Shown here: positions 1-10,740 of the stretch, in pieces
Layout: each line of letters begins with the position of its first letter
Position numbering within the stretch: position 1 is the first letter of the stretch
Assembly: GCA_001579985.1 (NCBI GenBank)
Contig: LRSR01012841.1
Location: 1 to 36,128, forward strand
Direction: 5' to 3'
Length of the DNA stretch: 36,128 nt
Origin: Hypsibius dujardini
Lineage: Eukaryota; Tardigrada; Eutardigrada; Parachela; Hypsibiidae
Translations under genes and position numbers: made by a program
The notes under the pieces: model-generated
What the model was told of the DNA's origin: nothing
Database searches by the model: none
The model's input: the letters and a program-made list of their open reading frames with translations, nothing else

Positions 1-118
1 TATGACACAGCGGCACCAGACAAAAATGTACACGTAAAAGGTTTCTAAATCGGTTTAAATGGACGACCATAGCCTCACAGCACAAAAAGATCTTGATGCG
101 CCATCAAGTCTAACGTAC

Positions 119-1069
119 CAGAGAATTCCGAAGTTCCGGGGAGCAGCGACACCGAGGAGGATATCTTTCCGAACAGGAACAGCTCCCGCTCTCGTTCCGT
201 CAAATTTGCCATTTCAATCCTCGTCTTCACCATCATGTTTTCGGGGAAGTTTGCCAGACATCCGACTTCGCAACAGCGCTGCTTCATGGCCGCTCGCACC
301 ACCTCCAGCTCCTTGTGCGGGTCGATGTTGACTGGCATCGGGATCGGTTCCGGATGGCGGCGTTTTTCTCGCTTTTTCTGCCCACGCGAGTTCGGTATGT
401 CTGCGTCGACGCCGTTCTTGAGCAGGTGCCGTTTCAGAACACGCATGTGGCCGGCCGTGATCCCGAAGACGGTCTCGAACGCCACCCGGCAGAGGTTGTG
501 ATGCCGGTCAAAGTCGTAATACGACGGGGTTCCTTTACTCGCTGCAAGGGAAACAAAAAAATCCGAAAAGAATACTACTGTAGACTCTAGTGCGTAGTGC
601 ATAGATTTCAAATATCCCAACAGGACCAAAGCAACCGTCGAAAACAGCAGCTTCAGCGTAAGTAATCAAGCAATCAAGCAATCAATAAATGGAAGGATCA
701 ACAAGCCAATAAAACAAGACAATCATTGGATCGACGTTCGGTTCAACAAACAATCAATTCATCAATCAAGCCCCATTGAGTCTAACTGAATAAAGAAGCG
801 TCAACTGCACTACAAAATTCTACTTCATTGGGAAATGAAGTATGGGATGAGGATAGTCGGGAAAGAATCTCACCTGCGCCAACGAGTTCTGTAGATGGAT
901 TGAGAAGATCAACGGCCGATGAGATTTTGCCAAGCAGAAACATATTTTTGTCCTGCAAACCCAATCTCGCCATTTGGTCGTGTGTCTTTCGAATCAGTTC
1001 CTGGGGAAATGTGTCGAGGCAACATTTCTGGCAGCATTTCCGATTCCCATTCGCATCCATCTCCTCCAT
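119..1069 (-). CDS. Uncharacterised protein with repeated CC-module exons (5' part; runs off left edge)
   Basis: Two exons can be joined on the minus strand: 1069-874 (ATG at 1067-1069, donor CAG|gtgaga) and 541-119 (acceptor ttgcag, donor CTG|gtacgt). Both exons end in phase 1. Exon 1 carries a module with CC...CC, then F-P-x-E, then LLGKISSAVDLL. Exon 2 begins with a segment around DFDRHHNLCRVAFETVFGI followed by a basic linker. It then carries a second copy of the first module (RCCEVGCLANFPENM ... FLFGKISSSVSLL). The repeated phase-1 ending suggests more copies beyond the left edge. The pattern recalls the uncharacterised invertebrate proteins with a Cys-rich head and a Y-x-F-x-G-x-x-VC-like segment, sometimes linked to transposons; that link is from memory and unproven. 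The gene is divergent from synergin, with 593 bp between the starts. Confidence 0.55.
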
Positions 1070-1662
1070 TGTTGCAAAAGTACAGTAAAAGATGGTCTGA
1101 TCTGGGAGACGGGGAGCAGTTCACGTAAAATACAATACAAAAAATGAACAAAACGCAAACAATGCTGGAAAATTAAGATCGAAATAGCTTGGTTACGTGC
1201 GACTACAAATCCGCCATCTTGTGTCGAGGAGACGCACTCAATGATACAGCTATAATTGTGTTGAATCGTTAAACAAGTTCCCTGTTGCTGACGCCCCGTT
1301 TTGAAGCTATATGAGTATTAAGCGAACGGTTACAATTAACAACAGAACACTACCGACTAAACAGAGAAAGTAATGAGTAAGTAAGTCGTGATCGCCAAGC
1401 GCAGACAACCAGAGCAGTCGCTCCAGTATGAGTTGATTGGTTGATTTAGAACATTGTTTAATAAGTGCAAATCGTGAAATCGATTTTCTGGATTTTCTTT
1501 TTCCGCAGCATGTTTACGTGGACTTCTGTGAACTTTTTTTTCTGGCCTAGCTGTAACAAAGAAGGCTCTTCATATTGCCTCGGAATTTTAGTATGATTAT
1601 TATGACACTACCAGTTAAAAACATTATTACTGTGTAACGATCGACTGAGAAGTGAGAGGAGG
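1070..1662. promoter_or_regulatory. Shared divergent intergenic region
   Basis: The region lies between the start codons of the left-edge gene (minus) and synergin (plus), so it must hold both 5' UTRs and promoters. It is AT-rich. I see no convincing TATA box or repeat that fixes a transcription start, and no supported ORF. Confidence 0.4.
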
Positions 1663-4600
1663 ATGAGACCAGCTGGGAGCAACAATCCAAATGGATTTGG
1701 TATGTCCAGTATCATGCGAGGAAACGCTCCAGGTATGGACGAAACGAACGTCTTCTCAGCTTAGTCTATACTCACATTTTAATAAAAATGCAATCAAGAC
1801 ATCAGTTTTCCTGATGCTTTGACGGTGCTTCAGTTAACACACCTCTTTCTATCATCGTGGTTCCTTGATTGATCGATTGACTGGGTTCGACTTTGTCATT
1901 TTGAAATTCAAAACTTCGTTTTGTTTGTTTGCGGTTATTTTTACTGAGTGGTCGCTTATTGTCAGGACAAGGCTTACAGGAGCATCAGCCAACTGTGCAG
2001 TTTCAAGGAATGGGATCGTCGAGGCCGTTGCAGCCGAACGTTTTTATGGGCAATCCGCCAGCCCAACCAGCAAATTTCCCTTCTGCTTATGCGAATTCTG
2101 CACAAATGGAATTCGGCGGCTTTCAGGGTATACCATTGCCGTCGTATTCCGCCGTTCCAGTGCAAGATCCCATGACGGCATACCGGCCCTACCAGGTGGA
2201 GAAATTAGCATATGCTTTGCGATCAAATCAATCAATTCATGACTGTACCTGCAGGGCAAATGTGACAGGTGGTTAATTTGCATATGCTTTGCGATCAAAT
2301 CAATCAATTCATGACTGTACCTGCAGGACACATGTGACAGGTGGTTAATTTGCACATGCTTTGCGATCAAATCAATCAATTCATGACTGTACCTGCAGAA
2401 CACATGTGACAGGTGGTTAATTTGTCTGATGAATCGTTTTTATATACTTTCAAGGTTGCTCAAGTACCCGGCATGCCCGGTCTGACCATGGGATCTGGCA
2501 ATCTCGCAAGATATCCTGCTCCCACATCAGCTCAACGAATGCAGGTACGACGTTTTTTGGACAGCTGCTTTTGCTTGTCGCTCGAATTAGCGGTAACAGT
2601 TTCCAGTTTCTCAATTTCTACTCCAGCTGATCTCTAGAGATTGATCGATTGTTTTGGTGTCTTCATGTGTGCTATTGCCGGTGACGGTGGTGTTGTGTAG
2701 TGTACTGTAGTTCACTGAAAAGGGGGGAAGGAGAATACTCACTTCATGGTTAACCCGTTTTCCTGCTTAGCAGACGACTGATTCACCGGAGGAACGGAAA
2801 CGTCTAGCTCAACAGCGGCAACAGGCAAAAATGCGCCAGTCATTTGAGGCCTCCAAAAACAAAAGTGTCAATCCGAATGATCTAATGGGGAAAATCATCG
2901 CTGATTTCGGTCCCAGTAGCGCTCCTGGTCCGGTGAAACCTCTTATCAACACGCTGGACCACAGAGAAGTGCAGTCGCGCCCCGCCAGTACGTGACTGTC
3001 TAGATTACTAATTTGTGGATGGCAACTGCAACATTAATTTGATACATGTCCAATTGGTTTTCTCAGCTCCTCACGACTCGCCCGTTATGAATCTCCCGCG
3101 GGACCGAAGCGGCTCTTTGGACATTTCACCGCAGACCTCAGCGCGGCTGCGTGAGCCGGTGTCTGATTCCGCCGTTGGTGTTAGAGGAGTGATGCCGGTG
3201 CAGTCCAGCCAAGCCCAAAGGAATCATGGTACGCTCTATTACAGTCGTTTAATCCTTGTCAGGACAAGTTGCAATTTGATTGTCCTTTATTTTGCAGATA
3301 TATCTGATCTCATGGCGAAATTTTCCGATCTTTCCTCAGCTGGTAGTCCAGCGAAGCTCAACTTTGCTCCGTTAGCTGCAAAAAATCCGCAACCGCTCGC
3401 TTCTACCAAGCCATCTGCATTTTTCAATGCGAGCCAGTCGGCCGTTGACTGGAGTAGTCTTTCATCTGATCTGACCTCGGCTTTCACGACACCAGCGCCG
3501 AGCGGACCAGGTGCGACGGCGTTCCATTATTTTGGACCTGATTTTCCTGGTCTTTTGTTTGGGGATTGGCCTACCGGATTATTTATTTAATTTTTTAATT
3601 TGTTTTCAGATACCGCGTTTCCTACTGTACCACTGGGCCAGTCTGACCTTCCAGTTTGGTGCTCCGACATCAATTCCTTACCACCCATTTACAAGGGTGT
3701 CATGAATCATTTCAAAAACCAGGCTTTTATTGGGAAAGCCCCGATTCTGTCTGTATTGTCCCGGTCTGGCTTGGCCAACCGTACGCTGGAACACATCTGG
3801 ACTACCACTTGCCGTTCACGTGAGGATTTCTTGTCTCGAGCTGAACTGTGTGCCGCCCTTGGACTTGTTGGGCTTGCTCAGGTATGAATTCCTCAGAGAG
3901 GTGATGCTCATGGACAGGTTGGTCAATAGGCAGACAAACTCTCGACGAACTGCATCTACTTTTTACGTATGTTGGTTGTGGGATTTCGCTTTTTTGCTGT
4001 CGTTTTCATTCCCTGACAATCGTGTACATTTTGCAGACTAGCTTCGACGTGCAGCATCTCTCCATTGATGTTCTTCGCCGAATCCCAACTCCACCGGAGC
4101 CACAATTCTCCATTGCGACTCCACCTCCAACAGTTACTTCACCTCCCGTCATTCCCCCACAGCAAAGCTGGCCTGCTACACAAACGCACCTTGGAGCAGC
4201 ATTTCACGACATTCCTCTAAGTTATCCCGTTTTGCAACAGCAAACCAGCGCCTCATCCCATCACACCGATGATGAGGATTTTGCCGAGTTTGTTTCTGCT
4301 CCCACTCATGCGCAGGCAGCTACGTTCGTCAAGCAGTCGCAGTCGGACGCCATTTTATCTTCGGTCAAACCTGAACGTGCGAATATTCCCCCTCTACCGA
4401 GTGCGCCTGGTGTTATTCCAATGGATGAGAAGAAATCGGATCAGTCCAGTGCATCCGATCAACTCGGTTGGGGCGATCGAGGCCTGCCCGATCTGCCTGT
4501 CACCGTCAAGGCCGCTGAATCTCCAGAAACGTTTAAGCCGTCTGCTCCGTTTGTCTTTCGACCGGAAATGATTGGCCGGTATTCCAATCCCAATGCCGTT

Positions 4601-5987
4601 TCCGCGAACATTCCGACGATACACTCTTTCCAGCAGGCGCCGTTAGCTCCCGCGCCGGTACCCTCTTTACAGCCCATCTTAGCGGAGAGATTTATCACAG
4701 ACCCATACGCGGCTCTTCGTGACCTCGATCAACCTGAGACGAAGACAGCAAACGTTGACCGATCGATCGCGTCTAAAAATCTCCAAACATCAGAACTGGA
4801 CATGTTAAGTTTCGATCATCGTCCAGCTCCCCCGCGTAAGGAAAGTATCCAAACTCAATTTTCTGGTATGGTTGGTGTCGAAACTCCCAACTCAGGTGCC
4901 GGTGCATCTGGGGACGAGGTATCGGTGCAGAGCCTTGAATTTGGCATGGCCAGTGTGGACGATTTCATTTCTTTGGATGCTACTGGTCCTAGTCTGGTAT
5001 TGGATAATTTGAATTTCGGATTAAATGATGCTGAAGTGATTGAACCTGACGCGGCGGAGAGTGGAGAGCTGTCACATGTTGAAGTCTGGACGAGGACATT
5101 GGCTGCTTGCTCTGGACTGCTGGAAGAGGCTTGTGGGGTGTTTAATTCGGTGGATGATTCTTCCATGTTGATGAAGGTTATCGCCAAAGCCACCGAGCAC
5201 ATCGAGAGTGAGTTGTGGCTGCGTAATTTCTTTTATAGATAAACACCAAATCGCAAAGTAACTTATTCCGCTAAATTGGTTTTTCAGATCTCGTCGAGGT
5301 CTACCGTGTGGCTCGTAGGGTATACATCGGAGCGAGATCTAGCGGCTTCATCGACGATCAAACCATTGTGGACGCAATAAAGCAGACAGAGGAAGCTTGG
5401 ACTGACTTTACCACATTTCTCAGCATGGCGGCAATTGAGGTATTACTTAAGCACTTGATTTTTCGGTCTTCGACCAGTATGAGGAGAAGTGTGTATTTCG
5501 GCTCACCCTCCACTGGGTCGATAAATCGGCTCACTCATGGGCTTCTCTTTGATAGCGTGTGCTTGATTGTTCGATTTCCAGACGTGCTATAGTATACTAG
5601 GATATATGATAGAAAATCAAACAATCAAGCACCTGCCTTCAAAGAGAAACCCATGAGTGAGCCGATTTATCGACCTAGTGGAGGGTGAGCCGAAATACAG
5701 ATTTCGCTTCATACGTTTTTCGTATCAACTATCGATATTATTTGACTATACAGTTGCAGCCTGGATCAATGGACTTCTCCAAAGCAGATCTGAGCGCGCA
5801 GAATCCGCCATTGTCATCGGTTTGCGGCCTTTGCTTGCTCGATGTGGATGCTAAAAGCCGGTCGCGAAGAAGTTCCACCGACGGATGCAAACTCGAGCAC
5901 GAAGGGCGATTCTACCACACCGCTTGTGCTAATTTTTTTGTCAATTGTGTAGATCTTAAATTGCCGCGTCTGACTTATCCAAACTAA
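1663..5987 (+). CDS. SYNRG: Gamma-synergin (AP-1 gamma-subunit binding protein), EH-domain adaptor
   Basis: Ten exons: 1663-1732, 1966-2195, 2455-2544, 2774-2987, 3067-3228, 3298-3510, 3610-3881, 4037-5207, 5288-5439, 5754-5987. They give 935 residues with phase kept at every junction. Order: Gly/Pro/Gln-rich N-terminus; a charged Gln/Arg-rich stretch (ERKRLAQQRQQAKMRQ); an EH-type domain about residues 340-430 (VWCSDINSLPPIYKGVMN ... ELCAALGLVGLAQ); a long Pro/Ser-rich region. That region has an acidic-Phe motif DDEDFAEF at 495-502, of the type that binds the AP-1 gamma ear. The C-terminus has a Cys/His cluster (C882, C885, H913, C916; VCGLCLLDVD ... FYHTACANFFVN), which I recognise as the conserved synergin end. 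Known role: binds AP-1 in clathrin sorting at the trans-Golgi network and endosomes. A possible plus-strand poly(A) signal AATAAA is at 6495-6500. The stop could be elsewhere if a further 3' exon exists, but the family-like ending favours 5987. Confidence 0.88.
2208..2423. repeat. Three tandem copies of a 72-bp unit in synergin intron 2
   Basis: Copies start at 2208, 2280 and 2352 and differ at only a few bases. Each has a CAAT-repeat core (caaatcaatcaattcatgac) followed by a ctgcag-containing segment. The unit length is a multiple of three but each copy holds in-frame stops on the plus strand. The array begins 13 bp after the exon 2 donor and ends 31 bp before exon 3, so it makes up most of the intron. 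Confidence 0.95.
5494..5697. mobile_element. Foldback (MITE-like) element in synergin intron 9
   Basis: The two halves are near-perfect reverse complements over about 85 bases. The left arm begins tatttcggctcaccctccac and the right arm ends with its complement at 5697. A short unpaired loop around 5585-5610 separates them. The termini are flanked by TA, compatible with a TA target duplication as in Tc1/mariner- or PIF-type MITEs. No coding capacity. Confidence 0.85.
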
Positions 5988-6506
5988 TTTCCCAAACTTT
6001 CGTACTAGTAGTGATTTTCTTTTTGATATGGTGTTTTCTTTCTGTAGATGTCTAGAGAAGTCTATCGCACCTGGGGGGAAAAACTGACCCATAATACGAC
6101 TGTTTCATGTTATGAACCTATAGTGCAGTACAGTAGTAGATACAATCAACGACAAGATTGAATACACTTGAGGGTCCGGGGTATGGGCAAAAGGGGCGGG
6201 GCAGAGGGTGGTTTTCAAACAATCAAACAATCAACCGCCTGACCATCCCTACTCCGCCTCTTTTGCCTATACCCCGGACCCTCCAGTGTACTCAACCACC
6301 TGACCACCCCTGCCCCGCCTCTTTTGCCCACACCCCGGACCCTCCAGTGTAGTCAATCTTGTCGTTGACTGTAGTACCGTAAACATGTGTCGCAACGAAC
6401 TTTTCACCGAGGTATATCAGGCTTTACTAGTCGAGCAGGACCTAACGTGAGTACTCATAATATGATGACGTTAGCCAATTATTTTTGTGAAACAAATAAA
6501 AACATT
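5988..6506. other. Convergent intergenic region between synergin and LAP
   Basis: This is the tail-to-tail spacer of two genes. It holds a foldback element (6141-6373) and a plus-strand AATAAA at 6495-6500, only seven bases short of the LAP stop codon on the other strand. If that signal is used, the synergin transcript would overlap the LAP 3' end. No gene is seen. Confidence 0.6.
6141..6373. mobile_element. GC-rich foldback (MITE-like) element, full copy
   Basis: The left terminus tacaatcaacgacaagattg is matched by the reverse complement at the right end (to 6373) with few changes. Inside, a segment with gagggtccggggta and gggcaaaaggggcgg is paired with two tandem copies of its complement, so the right arm carries a duplication. 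TA is present at both ends. A truncated relative lies at 32832-32960 in the S6K gene. Confidence 0.85.
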
Positions 6507-9500
6507 CTAGCTTCCCGTCTGCTTCATAGATAGTTGCCGGAAAAATTCAACTAAACTGCGGGTTGGGCGACCACTGAACCCCTTCCCCAGGTACGGTACT
6601 TCGCTCTTGTTTTCGCTCACTCCGGCAATATCCATGTGCATCCATTTGCACCCTTTGCCGATGAACTGAGCTAGAAATCCGGCTGCCGTGCACGAACCTC
6701 CACCGGCGTACTTTCCGACGTTATTAAGGTCAGCCAGCAAACTGTCCGTCATCTCGTCAGCATAATGCTGGAATAACGGCATCCGCCAAACACGGTCTCC
6801 AGTTTGTATTCCAGCCTGAAAATGATGAAATTGTCAAGACGGGTACGTGTATGGGGATGGGTTAGACGGCTGGCCACGTACATCACTCATTAGTGCCCAC
6901 ATCTCCTCATCATTGGAAAACACTCCCGCGGCCGCGTTCCCCAAGGCCACTCTTATAGCCCCGGTTAGTGTCGCCAAATCGATTACGTGACGGGGCTTGA
7001 ACTCTTGTGCATAGCACAGCGCGTCGGCTAGGATGAGACGACCCTCAGCATCCGTGTTATCCACCTGGATTGTTTTTCCGTTCATCGCTCGCACGACGTC
7101 TCCCGGGCGGGTAGCTTTGCCGCTCGGCATATTTTCAGCAATTGGAATGATTCCTGCAAGCCAAATGAGAATGGAACAGCACCCGTAAACGGTAATGGCC
7201 GAGGCTATCATACCAATAAGGTTGATGGGTATGCCTAGCTTTGAAGCCGTCCAGATAGATGCAGCAGTCGACGCAGCGCCCCCCATATCCCCCCGCATCA
7301 GATCCATATGAAGTGAAGGTTTTATCGAAATCCCGCCTCTGAAAGAAGAACACGAAGTGACTGTCAGTCACCTATGAAAAGGTTGAAATGGAACAGACTG
7401 AAGAATGGACAATCGACGGGCGAACCCTTAACGGGCGAACCGTTAACGCATACCAGAGAAGTATGCACACTCTGAGCTAGATAAATATGCGGACAGGCAG
7501 GCACGTGCATGTACTAGTACAACGACAATTCACAGAACTCACGTATCAAAGGTAATTCCTTTTCCCACGACCGCGACATCAACGTCCTTGCTATCTGGCC
7601 TGCCGGTATAAGAAATCTCCACCAGCCGGAGCGGTTCATCCGACCCTTGGCTCACAGCTCGGAAAGCTCCCATTCCCTTGTCCTCCACCCATTTCTCGTC
7701 TCTAATCGTCACACTTAGTCCTGGTGCACCCGCAAGATCACTGGCAATGCGATCGGCAAGTACCTTGGGGACCTTCAAATTAGCAGGAGTTTCCATGAGC
7801 GATCGCGCGTAGTTTTGGCCTTCTGCAAGAGTGACACCTCGGGACCACCGGTCATTTGAGCTCGTCTTGGAGGAATGGCCTTCGCCAACCAAAGGATGCA
7901 GTCGCAGAGATCGCTTCCTCTTATCCTTGTGCTTTAACTCGTCGTACGAGAATAGTCTGAGGATACTCCCTTCGGCAGCAGCTGAAGAAGACAATTCATG
8001 GAGATTGCACAATAACTCAAACCAACTTATCTGTTGAGAAATACCTACATTCAGCGTCCCCAAGTGTGTCGACATCTGCCTCAGTCACATACAGGTCACG
8101 GAGAGCGATTGCAGCAGCTGAAAACGAAAACAGCGACTCAAAGTAAGGACATTCCAAAGTAACGCCAATCGTGCAGCCATGTCTAACGGGATAATCGAAT
8201 TGGCTAAGTGTAAGCGTAAGCGTAAGTGTAACAGATCTCTTGTCTCACTTCTGAACGATTTGGACTCGGACAACGTGGATTTTAGGCTGAAACTCGCCAC
8301 GCCTTTTGTAGATTGGAAGTATGACCTTTTGACTCTAGCTCTAGACTTTTCCAAAAGCAGGCGTCCCTAATGTTCAGTTTGAACTTCGAAGTTTACTAGT
8401 ATGTTTCGTGTACTGCTATCAGATGCAATTGGAAATACACATAGAAAAGCTACAGGAATCGTAATCGACCATCCCGTGCGTTGATAGTAGTGCAATTGGT
8501 CGTACTTACTGCACGACAGTTGTCACTTATGGTATGAGTAGGTCCAGTCAAAGTCCTGAGATTCGAACGACGTCACACTGTCGTTTCTACTTTACTGTCT
8601 CAAACTCCAAACTAGCAATGGCCGGCTCCGAGCAAACGGTTCGATAGAAAGAAATGCACGTGACCGTTCGAATCTCAGGACTTTGACTATAACACGAGGT
8701 AAAGGCCGTTAACCAGGCCGCTTTAAGAAATCGTAACTTAACCAGGCCGGCAGGCCAACAGGTGGCGCATAAGTCGTTTTTGCGAAGTCAACCCAGAGAG
8801 ATGGAACCGAAGTGGCGCCTCTACCGGACTACTTGCACACTCCTCCATTGAGATTCTTCTCTTCCTTTTTTTGGACTCAAATTCGAACCGTGAGGCTTAG
8901 GAACGAACTAAAATGGGTCAGAGAACTTTTCTGAATGTTTTCAAGCCATCTGTTATGGCATGGCAGTACTGCAGCGCCGGGAAATCAACGTTGAAAAAAT
9001 TGGCCTGGTTAAGTTACGATTTCTAAAAGCGGCCTGGTTAACGGCCTTTACCTCGTACTAGTAGGTATGAATGCTTCATAGTAGTGTTGGCACGGTTCGG
9101 TTGCAACCGCGGTTGCAGTTCATTGCTGTGGGTGATTGATTGGTTGATTCAAAAAGTTCCATTCCAGAGCCCTTCACTCATACTAGTAGTAAATCCCGTT
9201 TCAGCCCAACAAAATCAACCAATCAAGCAATCAATCGACGGAAAAAATTACCCTGAACGTACCGCCGGCTGCAGCCCGCACGTTTTCCTTCTGCGAATCC
9301 CATTTTTCAAGGTCTCCATCCACGCCTCCTCTGACACCGAGGCTGACCACGATAACAGTTCCGTACTCCTACAAAGAAGATATAGTAGTACGGCAAAATG
9401 ACGTGAGCGAAGGAGCCATACCTGGTCCAGTCCATGAAATACCCGCAATTTCCCCTTTTTGAAGTTCCCATCAAAATATCCTGTCCTGCAAAGGAATCGA

Positions 9501-10198
9501 AGTTAACTAGGACAAAACTAAATAGACATTTACGAATAAACAAACAAGTATATTTTGCAGTTTGCACTCACCCAACCAGAGTTCGTCCTAAAATTCCGTT
9601 GAATTTTGCGTCGAAATGTTGAAAGAGCGACGTAGAAGAAATTTCCCCTTGGAGCCCCTTCGCCGTCTTGTCCGGCGCAGCGTATACACCCAATACGAGG
9701 CCTTTCTGAAATGCATTCTTTCTAGTACGCTAGAACTTAGAAGCATACCGCAGAATTTGATCAAGTAATCGAGCAAGCAAATTGATTGATTGATGGATTG
9801 ATTGATGGATTGATTGATGGATTGATTGATTGCTAGATTGATTGATTGATGGATTGATTGATTGCTAGATTGATTGATTGATGGATTGATTGATTGCTAG
9901 ATTGATGGAACTGCAACCCATTTCGTCAAGAAACAAAAATCAAGCAATCAATCACGAGACGACTTATGCTCGAATAAGTCAAGAACTTGCATCTTAATCA
10001 ATCAATCCATTGCCCGCGACCATGATAATTGACACAAGCGCAAAAAGGAAAGTTTTGGGTAGTAGTATTACTTACGCTGCTGATTGCAGGCAAAATAGTC
10101 GAACCGAAGAAGCGCTTTGTAACCCTATCAACTATCAACCGTGGAATCCGATGCCTAGGGGCAAATGCACGGCAGAGAGGGGACATTTTTATAAACAT
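6507..10198 (-). CDS. LAP3: Leucine aminopeptidase (M17, cytosol aminopeptidase), with a predicted mitochondrial presequence
   Basis: Nine exons on the minus strand: 10198-10076, 9705-9572, 9485-9422, 9368-9263, 8117-8049, 7981-7543, 7338-7214, 7153-6882, 6815-6507. They give 546 residues with phase kept at every junction. Catalytic and metal residues: K306, D311 ([11 protein letters not shown]), K318, D329 (MRGDMGGA), D388, E390 and R392 in the M17 signature NTDAEGRL. These spacings equal those of bovine lens LAP (K250, D255, K262, D273, D332, E334, R336), which supports the joins. The enzyme removes N-terminal residues, Leu preferred, using two metal ions, and acts as a hexamer. Exon 1 encodes an Arg/hydroxyl-rich, acid-free leader ([20 protein letters not shown]...), so mitochondrial targeting is likely; Met5 is an alternative start. 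Human LAP3 has 519 residues. The 1.1-kb intron 8118-9262 holds two foldback elements. Confidence 0.93.
8546..8688. mobile_element. Short element with perfect 24-bp terminal inverted repeats
   Basis: Bases 8546-8569 and 8665-8688 are exact reverse complements (left arm agtcaaagtcctgagattcg plus aacg). The 95-bp interior contains an ACGTCA half-CRE. It lies in the large LAP intron, five bases from the next foldback element. It is too short to code for anything and is best read as a small MITE. Confidence 0.8.
8694..9056. mobile_element. 363-bp element with 55-bp terminal inverted repeats
   Basis: Bases 8694-8748 and 9002-9056 are inverted repeats matching at 54 of 55 positions (left arm begins acgaggtaaaggccgttaac). 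The interior of about 250 bp is unpaired and shows no ORF. It sits in LAP intron 8118-9262. The length and long near-identical ends fit a non-autonomous DNA transposon that inserted fairly recently. Confidence 0.88.
9779..9907. repeat. ATTG tetranucleotide array with a higher-order unit
   Basis: A run of attg with regular atgg and gctag interruptions. From about 9831 the array resolves into three copies of a roughly 32-bp unit that ends in gctagattgattgattgat. It lies in the first LAP intron. Confidence 0.9.
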
Positions 10199-10740
10199 AG
10201 CCGTACTAGTAATACAAGAAATAAATGGCCCACATTTAGTGGGAGACTGCCGAAACCATGTTTATGTGGGTGGTTCGGAATGGGTGCACGGCTCAGATGA
10301 AAAAGGGTGTGCTATTCCGAATGACATCATCGATCTCACACTGTACATGGAAATGAACTAGCTTGGGCAATCAAAAAGTTTTCTATCTCGCTGATAAAAC
10401 CCTAAAATAACGTATAAATTGATTTATTTTTTAGGAGACACACTGTAAATTTTATTTGGAAACATTCAAACTGGCTTGCTTGTTTAGCTTTCCCAGATTA
10501 GGCGAAAACATTAATAGTGAAATAAAGCTCGTCCGGTATTTTTCCCTGTCGCTGTTTCTGTTTGAGGAGTTTCTATTTTAACTGCAGTGGGAGCATTTTC
10601 AATTCAGTTGCTGCACGTGCCGCCAGCAAGTGACGCATGTTCTGCGTTTACCAGCTCTTTTTACTACTACCTCTTACTTATCTTGCTGTTTCTGTCCGGG
10701 TGAACTCTTCTTCGAGGCGGCTTATTTTTGTTGTTGGATA
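10199..10740. promoter_or_regulatory. Shared divergent region of LAP and the ATF gene
   Basis: The LAP start (minus) and the ATF start (plus) are 542 bp apart and face away from each other. AT-rich stretches occur near 10380-10440, but I see no convincing TATA box placement. Open frames here have no family features. Confidence 0.4.

Noticed and set aside
2044-2403. Minus-strand frame with three repeats of CRYSHELIDLIAKH
   Set aside because: It is the antisense reading of the 72-bp intronic tandem repeat, whose length is a multiple of three.
6048-6090. Possible extra 3' exon of synergin starting after a ttctgtag acceptor
   Set aside because: Synergin already ends with the family-like FFVNCVDLKLPRL and a stop at 5987. 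The extra segment adds nothing recognisable.
8085-8354. Minus-strand frame in the LAP intron containing [16 protein letters not shown], resembling a leader peptide
   Set aside because: The exon chain from 10198 supplies the complete N-terminus in phase. Using this as a start would drop the conserved KGLVLGVY and KENVRAA segments.
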